Notes under the pieces: generated by a model
Told to the model about the DNA's origin: nothing
The model's input: only the letters and a program-made list of their open reading frames with translations
The model's database searches: none
Shown here: positions 6,823-14,236 of the stretch, piece by piece
Position numbering within the stretch: the first letter of the stretch is position 1
Layout of the letters: each line of letters begins with the position of its first letter
Position numbers and translations under genes: made by a program
Origin: Gemmatimonadota bacterium
GTDB taxonomy: Bacteria; Gemmatimonadota; Gemmatimonadetes; Gemmatimonadales; GWC2-71-9
Reading direction: 5' to 3'
Assembly (NCBI GenBank): GCA_003221075.1
Contig: QHUF01000003.1
Location: 1-15,240, forward strand
Length of the DNA stretch: 15,240 bases

Positions 6823-7806
6823 TCAGGAGGGCATCTTCTTGATCAACCGTACCGGAAGACCTCGGTCCAGGCTCGGATGACTGATTTGTAGCAGGAGACC
6901 CGTCGCGGAGCGTTCCCGCGTGTGCACGATCATGAGTACCGCGCGCACCTCTTCCGACGCGGTTCCCGCATAGCCTTGGGCCGGCCTGTAAGCCTCGAAG
7001 ACATCGCCGAGCGTGACGCCATCGCGGCGACCCTTGTCGATGAAGAAGTACTGCTGCGCGCCGGCGATCGAATGCGGATCCCGCGCCCCCAGCAGCTTGC
7101 CTGTCAGACCCCGCTCGACGGGCGTCGGCCGCACCTGACCGGGATCACGGAACGGCTCGAGCGGCATTGCGAGCTCATTCTCATGAACGCGGTCGAACTG
7201 CGCGACGACCACCGCCAGCACCTGCTCCTCCTGGATCGACGTAACGCGCGCAATGCCGGTGGGGACCACGACGTCGCCCCAACGGCCGAAATCCAAGATC
7301 CGGTCGATACGCGCGACCAGTAACGAGTCGCCGACATGATAGGACGCGTTGCGCGGCGGCCGGATGGAGATCTCTTGAAACGTGGTCGCGGATGTACGAT
7401 CGGAAAGCCTGGGAATCGCCGATACGGCGGTCGCGCCGAGCACCCGACCCCACGGCAACCGCTCGTCCTCGCTCAGGAAGCCGGCGGCGTAGAACTCACC
7501 GGCACGGAGCGGACGATAGGGCTGATGCACGTAGGCGCGGAGCACATCCTGGACGACCTGCTGATTCGTGCGGCGCCGATCGAAGATCGTCTCGCGACTC
7601 TCGGCAACCGTGGGCGGCGGCGGTTCGACGATCAGCTGTGCCGTGTCCGCCGGAATCGTGTCGATCGCCGCCGTGTCGAGCGGCACGATAGCAGCGACGG
7701 TGTCGCCAGGAGCGGCACGCACGGTGTCGGCGGCGGCCGGCGTGGTGCCCGGCCGGGCGGTGGCCACAGCAGCGGATCGTTGAAGTACATCTGGGAGATG
7801 GACCAC
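6823..7806 (-). CDS. C-terminal part of a LysM-domain envelope protein (frame-shifted from its N-terminus)
   Basis: Open frame of 327 codons holding the C-terminal region of a LysM-type protein. The ATG at 7806 is probably not a true start: the first 15 or so codons overlap, in another frame, the LysM coding bases of the upstream fragment. Real protein sequence seems to begin near 7765 with an Ala/Thr/Pro/Asp-rich linker (TPAAADTV, PGDTVAAIVPLDTAAIDTI), then IVEPPPPTV. A folded region follows: YRPLRAGEFYAAGFLSEDERLPWGRVLG, a long beta-rich stretch (DSLLVARIDR, GDVVVPTGIARV), and a C-terminal part YFFIDKGRRDGVTLGDVFEAYRP. I do not recognise a named domain. The sequence after the junction is free of stops and has protein-like composition, so the damage, if real, may be recent. 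It lies between ssb and ccsA. Confidence 0.6.
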   Translation of the reverse strand: MVHLPDVLQRSAAVATARPGTTPAAADTVRAAPGDTVAAIVPLDTAAIDTIPADTAQLIVEPPPPTVAESRETIFDRRRTNQQVVQDVLRAYVHQPYRPLRAGEFYAAGFLSEDERLPWGRVLGATAVSAIPRLSDRTSATTFQEISIRPPRNASYHVGDSLLVARIDRILDFGRWGDVVVPTGIARVTSIQEEQVLAVVVAQFDRVHENELAMPLEPFRDPGQVRPTPVERGLTGKLLGARDPHSIAGAQQYFFIDKGRRDGVTLGDVFEAYRPAQGYAGTASEEVRAVLMIVHTRERSATGLLLQISHPSLDRGLPVRLIKKMPS

Positions 7807-7997
7807 AACGTCTCACCGCGTGAGACCGTGTGACTGGCGGGAACTTGTCCCTGAAAAGCGGCGGCCGCCTGCGTCGTGTCCTGTTGTTGAGTCGCCTGCG
7901 TGGTGTCCTGCGCCGGCAGGACGCGCCACATGAGCGGCAACGCCGCCAGGGCCAGTAGTACGGCGCGGTCAAAACGGGAGATCGTCGTCCTCCTCAT
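7632..7997 (-). pseudogene. N-terminal fragment of the LysM protein: signal peptide plus half a LysM motif
   Basis: Starts at ATG 7997 with GGAGG 6 nt upstream, overlapping the ssb 3' end by 29 nt. Residues 1-30 are a clear Sec signal (MRRTTISRFDRAVLLALAALPLMWRVLPAQ). A short direct repeat follows (QDTTQATQQQDTTQA), then a LysM motif starts at residue 55: SHTVSRGETLWSISQMYFNDPLLWP. A complete LysM of this type continues with an Asn-bearing helix and an IxPGxxL end; here it breaks after Pro79 (about 7761) and the frame runs through Arg/Pro noise to a stop at 7632. The continuation of the protein is in the next frame (6823-7806). The intact protein would be a periplasmic or envelope-bound peptidoglycan binder. 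Either a real inactivated gene or an assembly error. Confidence 0.7.
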
Positions 7998-8445
7998 CCA
8001 GCGCCTCCGGGAACGCGTCGAGCGACTCTGGCGCTTTGCCGCCAGCTTCCGAGGCCCCCTTCCCAGCCCCCGCCCCCGCACCAACCGGGGCGGCGCCGCC
8101 TCTGGACCCCAGCATGATCAACTCACGCGCGATGATCTCGGTGACGTAGCGCGTCTGCTTCTCGCGATCTTCCCACGTCCGGTACTCGATCCGCCCTTCG
8201 ATATAGACCTTGTCGCCCTTTTTCAGGTACTTCTCGGCGATGTCGGCCAGGCCGGAACCCTTGTTGTTCCAGCAGATAACCCTGTGCCACTCGGTCTTTT
8301 CCTGCTTCTCGCCCCCGTTGCCGGTCCATTGGCGGCTGGTCGCCACCGAAAGGGTCGCCACGCGGGAGCCGTTATTCGTGCTGCGTACTTCGGGATCCGC
8401 ACCCAGATTCCCGATGAGTTGGACCTTATTGAGACTGCGGCTCAC
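7969..8445 (-). CDS. ssb: Single-stranded DNA-binding protein
   Basis: 158-aa SSB that coats single-stranded DNA in replication, recombination and repair. The OB-fold occupies about 4-110 (NKVQLIGNLGADPEVRST, VATLSVATSRQW, TEWHRVICWN, LKKGDKVYIEGRIEYRTW), with Trp40, Trp53 and Trp59 placed as DNA-stacking residues of bacterial SSBs. A Gly/Ala-rich disordered linker (115-140) leads to an acidic tip ending DDDLPF, the partner-recruiting C-terminus. The start is GTG with GGAGG 5 nt upstream. It is the first gene behind the strong promoter at 8492-8520, so it probably heads the left-hand operon. Its last 29 nt overlap the LysM gene start. Confidence 0.97.
   Translation of the reverse strand: MSRSLNKVQLIGNLGADPEVRSTNNGSRVATLSVATSRQWTGNGGEKQEKTEWHRVICWNNKGSGLADIAEKYLKKGDKVYIEGRIEYRTWEDREKQTRYVTEIIARELIMLGSRGGAAPVGAGAGAGKGASEAGGKAPESLDAFPEALDEEDDDLPF
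8004..8008 (-). promoter_or_regulatory. Ribosome binding site of the LysM gene inside ssb
   Basis: GGAGG on the minus strand, 6 nt before ATG 7997, located within the last codons of ssb. It decides the start of the LysM protein over the longer open frame that continues further into ssb. Confidence 0.75.
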
Positions 8446-8546
8446 AACAACCTCCGACGATGAAGCGGGTTAGGGCCCAAGGGTGCCACACACTATATAA
8501 ATCGCAAGTCATTCTGTCAACCAAAGATACGCCACTTGTACCGAAG
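8446..8546. other. Intergenic gap between rimI and ssb
   Basis: The longest non-coding stretch in the window. It holds the ssb promoter (8492-8520) and the ssb leader with GGAGG at 8451-8455. Between the rimI stop and the -35 box I see no GC-rich hairpin with a T-run, so transcription from the right-hand block may read through. Confidence 0.7.
8492..8520 (-). promoter_or_regulatory. Sigma-70-type promoter upstream of ssb
   Basis: On the minus strand, -35 TTGACA (8520-8515, perfect consensus), a 17-nt spacer (8514-8498) and -10 TATAGT (8497-8492, five of six matches). A start near 8485 would give a leader of about 40 nt before the ssb GTG. The AT-rich element stands out sharply in this GC-rich window and lies in the only intergenic gap over 60 nt. 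It probably drives ssb and, through the chained genes, much of the block down to pal. Confidence 0.82.
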
Positions 8547-8996
8547 TTATGCATCACGTCTCAGCACGATCGCATCCTCGACCGGCCGCCGATAATACTG
8601 CTTCCGACGACCGAGCTCTTTGAAGCCATGGGCGGCATACAAGGCGCGAGCCGCGGCATTCGATTCACGCACCTCGAGGTAGATCTGCCGGGCTCCGCGC
8701 GTCGTCAGAGCCGCGAGAATCTGTTGCACGAGTGCACGTCCCAACCCGTGACGCCGACCCGCCGGCGCGACGGCCAGGTTCAGGATCTCTCCCTCGTCCG
8801 CTGCGTCGAGCGCCACGACGTACCCGCCGATCGCCTTGCTCCCTTCCGCCTCGGCTACCAGAAACAGGGCATCGGACGTCACGCAGTCGCGGAAATCCTG
8901 TGCGGACCACGGATCGGCGAAGACCTCTTGCTCGATCGCGCGGACCGCCGCTATATCGCCCAGGCTAGCGGGACGAATTCGGTAGGGGTCGGCCGT
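8547..8996 (-). CDS. rimI: RimI-type ribosomal protein S18 alanine N-acetyltransferase, apparent ACG start
   Basis: GNAT-family acetyltransferase expected to acetylate the N-terminus of ribosomal protein S18. Full-length RimI sequence is encoded: YRIRPASLGDIAAVRAIEQEVFADPWSAQDF (strand 1 and helices), ILNLAVAPAGRRHGLGRALVQQIL (acetyl-CoA loop RRHGLG, residues 81-86), YLEVRESNAAARALYAAHGF, and RKQYYRRPVEDAIVL. No ATG, GTG or TTG precedes this N-terminus: the frame has a TGA within tsaB, and the only ordinary start is GTG at 8882, which would delete about 38 conserved residues. An ACG at 8996 sits 6 nt behind GGAGG and yields 149 aa, normal for RimI. So a non-AUG start, or an ATG-to-ACG change in the sequence, is proposed. 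It overlaps the tsaB end by 32 nt, and tsaB-rimI adjacency supports the assignment. Confidence 0.85.
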   Translation of the reverse strand, partial: TADPYRIRPASLGDIAAVRAIEQEVFADPWSAQDFRDCVTSDALFLVAEAEGSKAIGGYVVALDAADEGEILNLAVAPAGRRHGLGRALVQQILAALTTRGARQIYLEVRESNAAARALYAAHGFKELGRRKQYYRRPVEDAIVLRRDA

Positions 8997-9681
8997 AGCG
9001 CGCCTCCCATTTCACCTGAGCTTCGGCGGGCCGGCCGTAGACCGGCTCGGCTGCTTGCGGGTCCTCGATCGCGCGGCGCGCGCCATCGTAACGAAAGAGC
9101 GAGAGCAGCGATCCCGCGATCGGGGGCAACGCATCGAGGCCAACGGGCGCTCGTCCGGTCCAGGCTACAACCGTCTCGCGATAGCGCTCGGCCCCGTCTC
9201 CGACCACGAGATCCGGCGACGCCCGAGCACGCACGGCAAGTGTAGGGATCGTAAAGAGGTCTGGCGCGACACGCGTGATCAACCGATCGCCATCAAAGGT
9301 AAACACGGCGCCGAAGAGCTGTCCCCGCAGAGCGTCATAGCAAGCCGCGGCGGTCTCCACGCCTGCGGCGTGGGCGGCGCCGAGTAAGGACGGTATCGCG
9401 ATCAGCGGCAGATGGCGCTCCTGAACTAGCCCCTTTGCGGCGGCCCACCCGATGCGTAGCCCCGTGAAGCTTCCCGGTCCGTCGCCAACGATGACTCCCC
9501 TGATTTGCTCGAGCCGCAGTTTGGCAAGCGCGAGCACGTCTTGGATCAGCGGTATGATCTGCGCCGCGTGCGATCGCGCGCCACGAATCGCGCGCGCGGC
9601 CGCCACGTGGTCGGCCGAACCCACCGCGACACTGGCCAGATCCGTCGCCGTGTCGATCGCCAGCCAGGACTCATTCTTCAA
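8965..9681 (-). CDS. tsaB: TsaB, tRNA t6A37 biosynthesis scaffold protein
   Basis: 238-aa ASKHA-fold protein that pairs with TsaD and TsaE to make N6-threonylcarbamoyladenosine at A37 of ANN-decoding tRNAs. Visible: WLAIDTATDLASVAVG (6-21), the SHAAQIIPLIQDVL helix (37-50) and the family signature GDGPGSFTGLRIGWAAAKGL (66-85), then a less conserved C-terminal half ending AEPVYGRPAEAQVKWEARYG, typical of the TsaB tail. The start appears to be TTG at 9681, overlapping the tsaE stop by 11 nt; the nearby ATG (GAATGAG) is out of frame. A weak GGGA lies about 9 nt upstream. It stands between tsaE and rimI, a common bacterial arrangement; tsaD is not in the window. Confidence 0.94.
   Translation of the reverse strand: MKNESWLAIDTATDLASVAVGSADHVAAARAIRGARSHAAQIIPLIQDVLALAKLRLEQIRGVIVGDGPGSFTGLRIGWAAAKGLVQERHLPLIAIPSLLGAAHAAGVETAAACYDALRGQLFGAVFTFDGDRLITRVAPDLFTIPTLAVRARASPDLVVGDGAERYRETVVAWTGRAPVGLDALPPIAGSLLSLFRYDGARRAIEDPQAAEPVYGRPAEAQVKWEARYGRPLPNSSR
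9003..9007 (-). promoter_or_regulatory. Shine-Dalgarno site of rimI inside the tsaB 3' end
   Basis: GGAGG on the minus strand, 6 nt before the ACG at 8996-8994. It is the main sequence evidence for rimI initiation there. The overlapping out-of-frame ATG directly before the SD does not encode RimI. Confidence 0.7.
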
Positions 9682-10072
9682 GCACGCGATTCCCGGGATC
9701 AGAATCGTATGACAGCCGGAAGTGCCGATCGAGCGGAGGAGCCCACGTCCCTGCGCGCTCCGGCCACTCGATCAGAACGATTGCACGCTCGCGAAGCATG
9801 TCGTCGAAGCCGAGATCGCGAGCTTCGTCGGGCTGGCGCAGGCGGTAACAATCCACGTGGTAAACGGGAACGGAATCAGCGTCGTAGTGATGCACCAGTG
9901 CGTACGTAGGACTGGTGGCCCGTGCGTGCGCGCCTAGACCCCGGCAGATCGCTTGGACGAGGGTGGTCTTCCCCGTCCCCAGCTCTCCCGACAACCCGAT
10001 TACCGCGGGGGCGTGGAGCTGGTGACCGAGGTCCTCACCGAACCGGCTGAGCTCGCTCGCGGAGAGGCGCAT
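9671..10072 (-). CDS. tsaE: TsaE, tRNA t6A37 biosynthesis ATPase
   Basis: 133-aa P-loop ATPase that activates the TsaB-TsaD threonylcarbamoyl transferase. Walker A GELGTGKTT is at residues 29-37; RATSPTYALVHHY is the conserved Thr/Ser switch segment, followed by VYHVDCYRL (the D-YRL motif) and the late IEWPER motif, all in TsaE order. ATG 10072 gives the usual short N-terminus (MRLSASELSRFGEDLG). It lies 38 nt inside uvrB, which ends at 10035, with AAGG a few bases upstream as a weak SD. The same frame stays open up to 10324 inside uvrB, but that extension is Ser/Arg/Pro noise and is not part of TsaE. Confidence 0.95.
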   Translation of the reverse strand: MRLSASELSRFGEDLGHQLHAPAVIGLSGELGTGKTTLVQAICRGLGAHARATSPTYALVHHYDADSVPVYHVDCYRLRQPDEARDLGFDDMLRERAIVLIEWPERAGTWAPPLDRHFRLSYDSDPGNRVLEE

Positions 10073-12041
10073 CGGCCTTGAGCTCCAGGAGCTGATCGCG
10101 CAGGACGGCTGCCAGCTCGAAGTCGAGCTCCTCGGCAGCAGCCTGCATCTGCTGCTCCAGCATGCGGATGAGGGTCTCGCGCTCGCCGGCGTCCGCGGGG
10201 CGGCGGACCTCCCCGGCACCGGGCTTCGCAACCCGCGCGTCGGCGACGCGGGTGACGAAACGGATGTCGCCGACCGATTTGACGATGGACCGCGGCGTGA
10301 TGCCGTGCTCGACGTTGTAAGCAACCTGTGTCTCGCGGCGTCGGTCCATCTCTTTCAGCGCCCGTTCCATCGAGCCGGTGACGCGATCGGCGTACAGAAT
10401 GGCTTTGCCGCTGAGGTGGCGCGCCGCACGCCCCACGGTCTGGATCAACGACCGATCTGATCGGAGGAACCCCTCCTGGTCGGCATCCAGCACCGCGACC
10501 AGGGAGACCTCGGGCAAGTCCAACCCTTCGCGTAGCAAGTTGATTCCCACCAGGACGTCGAACTCGCCGAGACGCAGGCCCCGAATGATCTCCACGCGCT
10601 CGATCGCGTCGATCTCCGAGTGTAGGTAGCGCACCCGTACGCCATGCTGCTGCAGGTAATCGGTGAGGTCTTCCGCCATACGCTTCGTTAACGTCGTGAC
10701 CAGGATGCGCTCGTTTTTCTTTTCGCGCAGCCGGATTTCGCCGAGCAGGTCATCCACCTGCCCCGCCACCGGCCGGATTTCGACGGTGGGATCGATCAGC
10801 CCGGTCGGCCGGATGATCTGTTCGACAATGACGCCACCCGAGAGCTGCAGCTCGTCTTGCCCCGGCGTCGCCGAGACGAACACCATGCGCGGCACCAGTC
10901 CCATGAACTCATCGAATCGGAGCGGCCGGTTGTCGAGCGCGGAGGGAAGGCGGAAGCCGTAATCCACCAGAGTCTGTTTGCGCGAGCGGTCGCCCTCGTA
11001 CATGGCGCCGAGCTGCGGCAGCGTCTGGTGCGACTCGTCGATGATGCAGAGATAATCGTCCGGAAAGTAGTCGAGCAGGCATGCCGGTCGCTCGCCCGGC
11101 TGGCGACCGCTGAAGAGCCGCGAGTAGTTCTCGATGCCGGCGCACCGTCCCACTTCCATCAGCATGTCGATGTCGAAGTGCGTGCGGGACTCGAGTCGTT
11201 GTGCTTCCAGCAGCTTGTTTTGCGCGCGCAGCTCCGTCAGACGCTCCGCGAGCTCGGTCCGGATCCTGGTGACAGCGCGCTCGATCGTGGCCCGTTGGGT
11301 AACGAAATGCGTCGCCGGATAGATCGCAGAGCGGTCCATCGGCCGGATGACGTTCCCGGTCAACGGATCGATCTTCGCGATGCGCTCGATCTCGTCGCCC
11401 CAGAACTCGATCCGCACGGCCTGCTCGTCATACGCCGGGAAGACCTCCACGGTATCGCCGCGCACCCGAAACGTCCCGCGTTCGAAGCCCACGTCGTTGC
11501 GCTGATACTGCACGGCGACGAGATCGGCGAGCAGTGCGTCCCGGCCCCGCGTTTCGCCCTTTTGCGCGGTCACGAGCAGCTCTCGATACAGCTCGGGGTC
11601 GCCGAGGCCGTAGATCGCCGAGACACTCGCGACGATGATGACGTCGTCGCGCTCCATCAGACTCGACGTAGCGCGCAGCCGCAGGCGCTCGATGTCGTCG
11701 TTGATGGAGGAGTCCTTGGCGATATACGTGTCGGTCGACGGCACGTACGCCTCGGGCTGGTAGTAGTCGTAGTAGGAAATGAAGAATTCGACCGCGTTGG
11801 ACGGGAAGAATGTCTTCAGCTCGCCGTACAGCTGCGCAGCGAGCGTCTTGTTGTGCGACAGCACCAGCGTCGGCTTGTTGAGGTCGGCGACGACGTGCGC
11901 CATCGTCATCGTCTTCCCCGACCCCGTGACGCCGAGGAGCGTTTGGTACTTGTCGCCACGGCGCAGTCCGGCGTTCAGCTCGCGAATGGCGCGAGGCTGA
12001 TCACCCGCCGGCGGCGGGGCGTTTCCGAGCTCGAAAGGCAT
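10035..12041 (-). CDS. uvrB: UvrB, excinuclease ABC subunit B
   Basis: 668-aa damage-verification helicase of nucleotide excision repair, loaded by UvrA and partner of UvrC. Walker A GVTGSGKT is at 37-44; the damage-probing beta-hairpin region with YYDYYQPEAYVPSTDTY starts at about 90; the DEAD-type box is IIDESHQT; helicase motifs VFVSATPGQDEL and QTVGRAARH follow. A C-terminal UVR domain (about 617-656: LEQQMQAAAEELDFELAAVLRDQL) is the UvrC-interaction module. Length matches the family. ATG 12041 follows the rel stop by 11 nt with no good SD, so re-initiation after rel is likely. The 3' end overlaps tsaE by 38 nt. No LexA-type operator was seen, as expected for a gene inside an operon. Confidence 0.98.
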   Translation of the reverse strand: MPFELGNAPPPAGDQPRAIRELNAGLRRGDKYQTLLGVTGSGKTMTMAHVVADLNKPTLVLSHNKTLAAQLYGELKTFFPSNAVEFFISYYDYYQPEAYVPSTDTYIAKDSSINDDIERLRLRATSSLMERDDVIIVASVSAIYGLGDPELYRELLVTAQKGETRGRDALLADLVAVQYQRNDVGFERGTFRVRGDTVEVFPAYDEQAVRIEFWGDEIERIAKIDPLTGNVIRPMDRSAIYPATHFVTQRATIERAVTRIRTELAERLTELRAQNKLLEAQRLESRTHFDIDMLMEVGRCAGIENYSRLFSGRQPGERPACLLDYFPDDYLCIIDESHQTLPQLGAMYEGDRSRKQTLVDYGFRLPSALDNRPLRFDEFMGLVPRMVFVSATPGQDELQLSGGVIVEQIIRPTGLIDPTVEIRPVAGQVDDLLGEIRLREKKNERILVTTLTKRMAEDLTDYLQQHGVRVRYLHSEIDAIERVEIIRGLRLGEFDVLVGINLLREGLDLPEVSLVAVLDADQEGFLRSDRSLIQTVGRAARHLSGKAILYADRVTGSMERALKEMDRRRETQVAYNVEHGITPRSIVKSVGDIRFVTRVADARVAKPGAGEVRRPADAGERETLIRMLEQQMQAAAEELDFELAAVLRDQLLELKADAPLRERAQPVR

Positions 12042-12052
12042 AAGTGGGAAAC

Positions 12053-14236
12053 CTAACCGACGACGACTTCAGCGGGACCGCTGGAATCCCGGCGCGCAAT
12101 CTCCGTCACACCCTTCACCTTGCGGACCGCCTTCAAGACCTTGTGCAGGTGGGTGTTGTTCTCGACCTCCACCAGGACCGACCCGAAGACGACGCCGTCC
12201 TTGGAGGCGAGCTCCGCACTGCGGATGTTGGTGCCCGTACCGCTGATCGCCTCGCAGATATCGGCGTAGAGCCCGCGGCGGTCCTCGCCGCTCACCGCCA
12301 GCCGGACGACGAACGTCTCCCCCTCGACCTCGCGCCAATCGATTTCGACCCGCCGCTCCTCATCGCCCGAGAGGGTCAGCAGGTTGGGGCAGTCGTTGCG
12401 GTGGATCGAGATGCCCCTCCCCTGGGTGACGTAGCCGACAACCGGATCGCCCGGGACGGGCTGGCAGCACTGCGCGTAGCGCACCATCAGGCCTTCGACG
12501 CCATGAATCTTGATGCCGCGGCCCAGCCGCAGCCGCTCGATGACGCGCCCAAATGCCGTCGGCTTCGGCGAGTGCTGTTCGTCCGCCGGAATGTCGGGGT
12601 ACAGTGCGTTGATCATCTGCCCGATCTGCACATCCCCGCGGCCGATTGCCGTCTCCACTTGTTCGGCGGCGCCGAGTCCCAGCTTCTGGGCTGCTTGCGC
12701 CAGCTGCTCGGGAGTAGGCGGATCGAGGCGCCGGCGCCGGATCTCGCGACCGAGGATTTCCCGGCCGAGGGTCACGCTGCGCTCCTGCTCCTCCTGCTTG
12801 ATCCACTGGCGGATCTTCTGCCGCGCCCGCCCGGTCTGCACATGCGCCAGCCAATCGCGCGACGGCTTGGCCTGCGGAGAGGTGAGGACTTCGATTGTGT
12901 CGCCGTTGCGCAGCGGCCGATGCAGCGGCGCGATGCGCCCGTTGACGCGGGCGCCGTTGCAGTGCTGGCCCACTTCGGTATGCACCATGAACGCGAAATC
13001 GATCGGCGTGGCGCTCTTCGGCAGCCGCTTGACGTCTCCGGCCGGCGTAAAGACGAAGATTTCATCCTGATAGAGGTCGATCTTCAGGAACTCGAGAAAC
13101 TCCTCAGGGCTGTGCGCGTCCTGCTGCAGCTCGATCAATTGCCGGAACCACGACAGATGGTGATCGAGCTCGTCGGCGCTCTTGCCGTTCTCCTTGTACA
13201 GCCAATGCGCGGCGATACCGTACTCGGCGGTGCGATGCATGTCGCGGGTGCGGATCTGGATCTCGTAGAGCTGGCCGCCGGGCCCGAACACGGTGGTGTG
13301 CAGCGACTGGTAGCCGTTGGACTTGGGACTCGCGATGTAATCCTTGATCCGCTCCTGCAGCGGCGTCCACGTGTGATGGATGATGCCGAGCACGTGGTAG
13401 CAGTCGGTGATGTTGTTCACCAGGACGCGCACCGCGAGCAGATCGTAGATCTCCTCGAACGGCTTGCCGCGCTTCTTCATCTTCTTGACGATGGACCACA
13501 GGTTCTTGGGCCGGCCCACGATCTCCCAGCCGGCGATGCCGGCGCGCCGCAGCTCGTCGGAGAGCGGCGCGCGCATGCGCTCGATCGTACGGTCGCGCTC
13601 GACGCGCCGCGCCTTCACCTGCTTCGCGAGCTGCCGGTAGTCGTCGGGTTCGAGATACTTGAAAGCGAGGTCCTCAAGCTCCGCCTTCACTCCTGCCATG
13701 CCGAAGCGATGCGCGAGCGGCGCGTACAGCTCGCGCGTTTCCAACGCGATCCGCTTGCGCTTGTCCGGTGGCAGCGGGTCGAGCGTACGCATGTTGTGGA
13801 GCCGGTCAGCCAGCTTGATGATGATGACGCGCGCGTCGCGTGCCACCGACATCAGCAGTTTGCGGTAGTTCTCCGCCTGCTCCTCGGCGGTGGAACGGAA
13901 GTTGAGCGTCGAGATCTTGGTGAGGCCGTCCACCAGATCGGCCACTTCATTTCCGAAGTCGCGGCGTAGCAGGTCCAGCGTGACATCGGAGTCCTCGACC
14001 ACGTCGTGCAGCAGCGCCGCGGCGATGGTCGTCGTGTCCATTTGCTGCTCGGCGAGAATCGTCGCGACGGCGACGCTGTGGGACACGAAGTCGTCGCCGG
14101 ACAGGCGCTTTTGTCCCTGATGGGCCTGCGCACTGATGCGATAGGCGCGCGACAGCACGTCGAGGTCGAGGCGGTCGCGTTGCGCGGCGACCGCTTTCGC
14201 CAGCTCGGGCGCGAGAATCGGCGCCGTACTCGTCAC
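12053..14236 (-). CDS. rel: Bifunctional (p)ppGpp synthetase/hydrolase, RelA/SpoT family
   Basis: 727-aa long RSH enzyme that makes and degrades the alarmone (p)ppGpp. HD hydrolase domain: VSHSVAVATIL (His53), LLHDVVEDSD with the His77-Asp78 and Glu81-Asp82 catalytic pairs, and KLADRLHNMRTL (141-152). Synthetase domain: GRPKNLWSI (241-249), DLLAVRVLV, ERIKDYIASPKSNGYQSLHT (295-314) and YEIQIRTRDMHRTAEYGIAAHW (324-345). The RIKD sequence is the RxKD form of bifunctional Rel/SpoT, not the ExDD form of synthetase-only RelA. C-terminal regulatory part: TGS (392-452), a Cys-containing region RYAQCCQPVPGDPVVGYV with HRNDCPNL, and an ACT domain (about 641-720). The GTG start overlaps the radC stop as GTGA, with GGAGG about 10 nt upstream. 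All catalytic motifs look intact, so both activities are expected. Confidence 0.97.
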   Translation of the reverse strand: MTSTAPILAPELAKAVAAQRDRLDLDVLSRAYRISAQAHQGQKRLSGDDFVSHSVAVATILAEQQMDTTTIAAALLHDVVEDSDVTLDLLRRDFGNEVADLVDGLTKISTLNFRSTAEEQAENYRKLLMSVARDARVIIIKLADRLHNMRTLDPLPPDKRKRIALETRELYAPLAHRFGMAGVKAELEDLAFKYLEPDDYRQLAKQVKARRVERDRTIERMRAPLSDELRRAGIAGWEIVGRPKNLWSIVKKMKKRGKPFEEIYDLLAVRVLVNNITDCYHVLGIIHHTWTPLQERIKDYIASPKSNGYQSLHTTVFGPGGQLYEIQIRTRDMHRTAEYGIAAHWLYKENGKSADELDHHLSWFRQLIELQQDAHSPEEFLEFLKIDLYQDEIFVFTPAGDVKRLPKSATPIDFAFMVHTEVGQHCNGARVNGRIAPLHRPLRNGDTIEVLTSPQAKPSRDWLAHVQTGRARQKIRQWIKQEEQERSVTLGREILGREIRRRRLDPPTPEQLAQAAQKLGLGAAEQVETAIGRGDVQIGQMINALYPDIPADEQHSPKPTAFGRVIERLRLGRGIKIHGVEGLMVRYAQCCQPVPGDPVVGYVTQGRGISIHRNDCPNLLTLSGDEERRVEIDWREVEGETFVVRLAVSGEDRRGLYADICEAISGTGTNIRSAELASKDGVVFGSVLVEVENNTHLHKVLKAVRKVKGVTEIARRDSSGPAEVVVG

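Noticed and set aside
7740..7775. Programmed ribosomal frameshift joining the two LysM frames
   Set aside because: No slippery heptamer or downstream structure was apparent, and a frameshift would still leave the LysM motif without its second half.
10073..10324. N-terminal extension of TsaE
   Set aside because: It overlaps the uvrB 3' coding region in another frame, and the Ser/Arg/Pro-rich translation is not TsaE-like.
10857..12056. 399-codon plus-strand open frame opposite uvrB
   Set aside because: Antisense to conserved uvrB helicase motifs; Arg/His/Val-rich composition typical of codon-bias shadow.
12044..13969. 641-codon plus-strand open frame opposite rel
   Set aside because: It lies wholly antisense to an intact Rel protein, and its Leu/Arg/Asp/His-rich composition is that of a GC-rich shadow frame with no recognisable motif.
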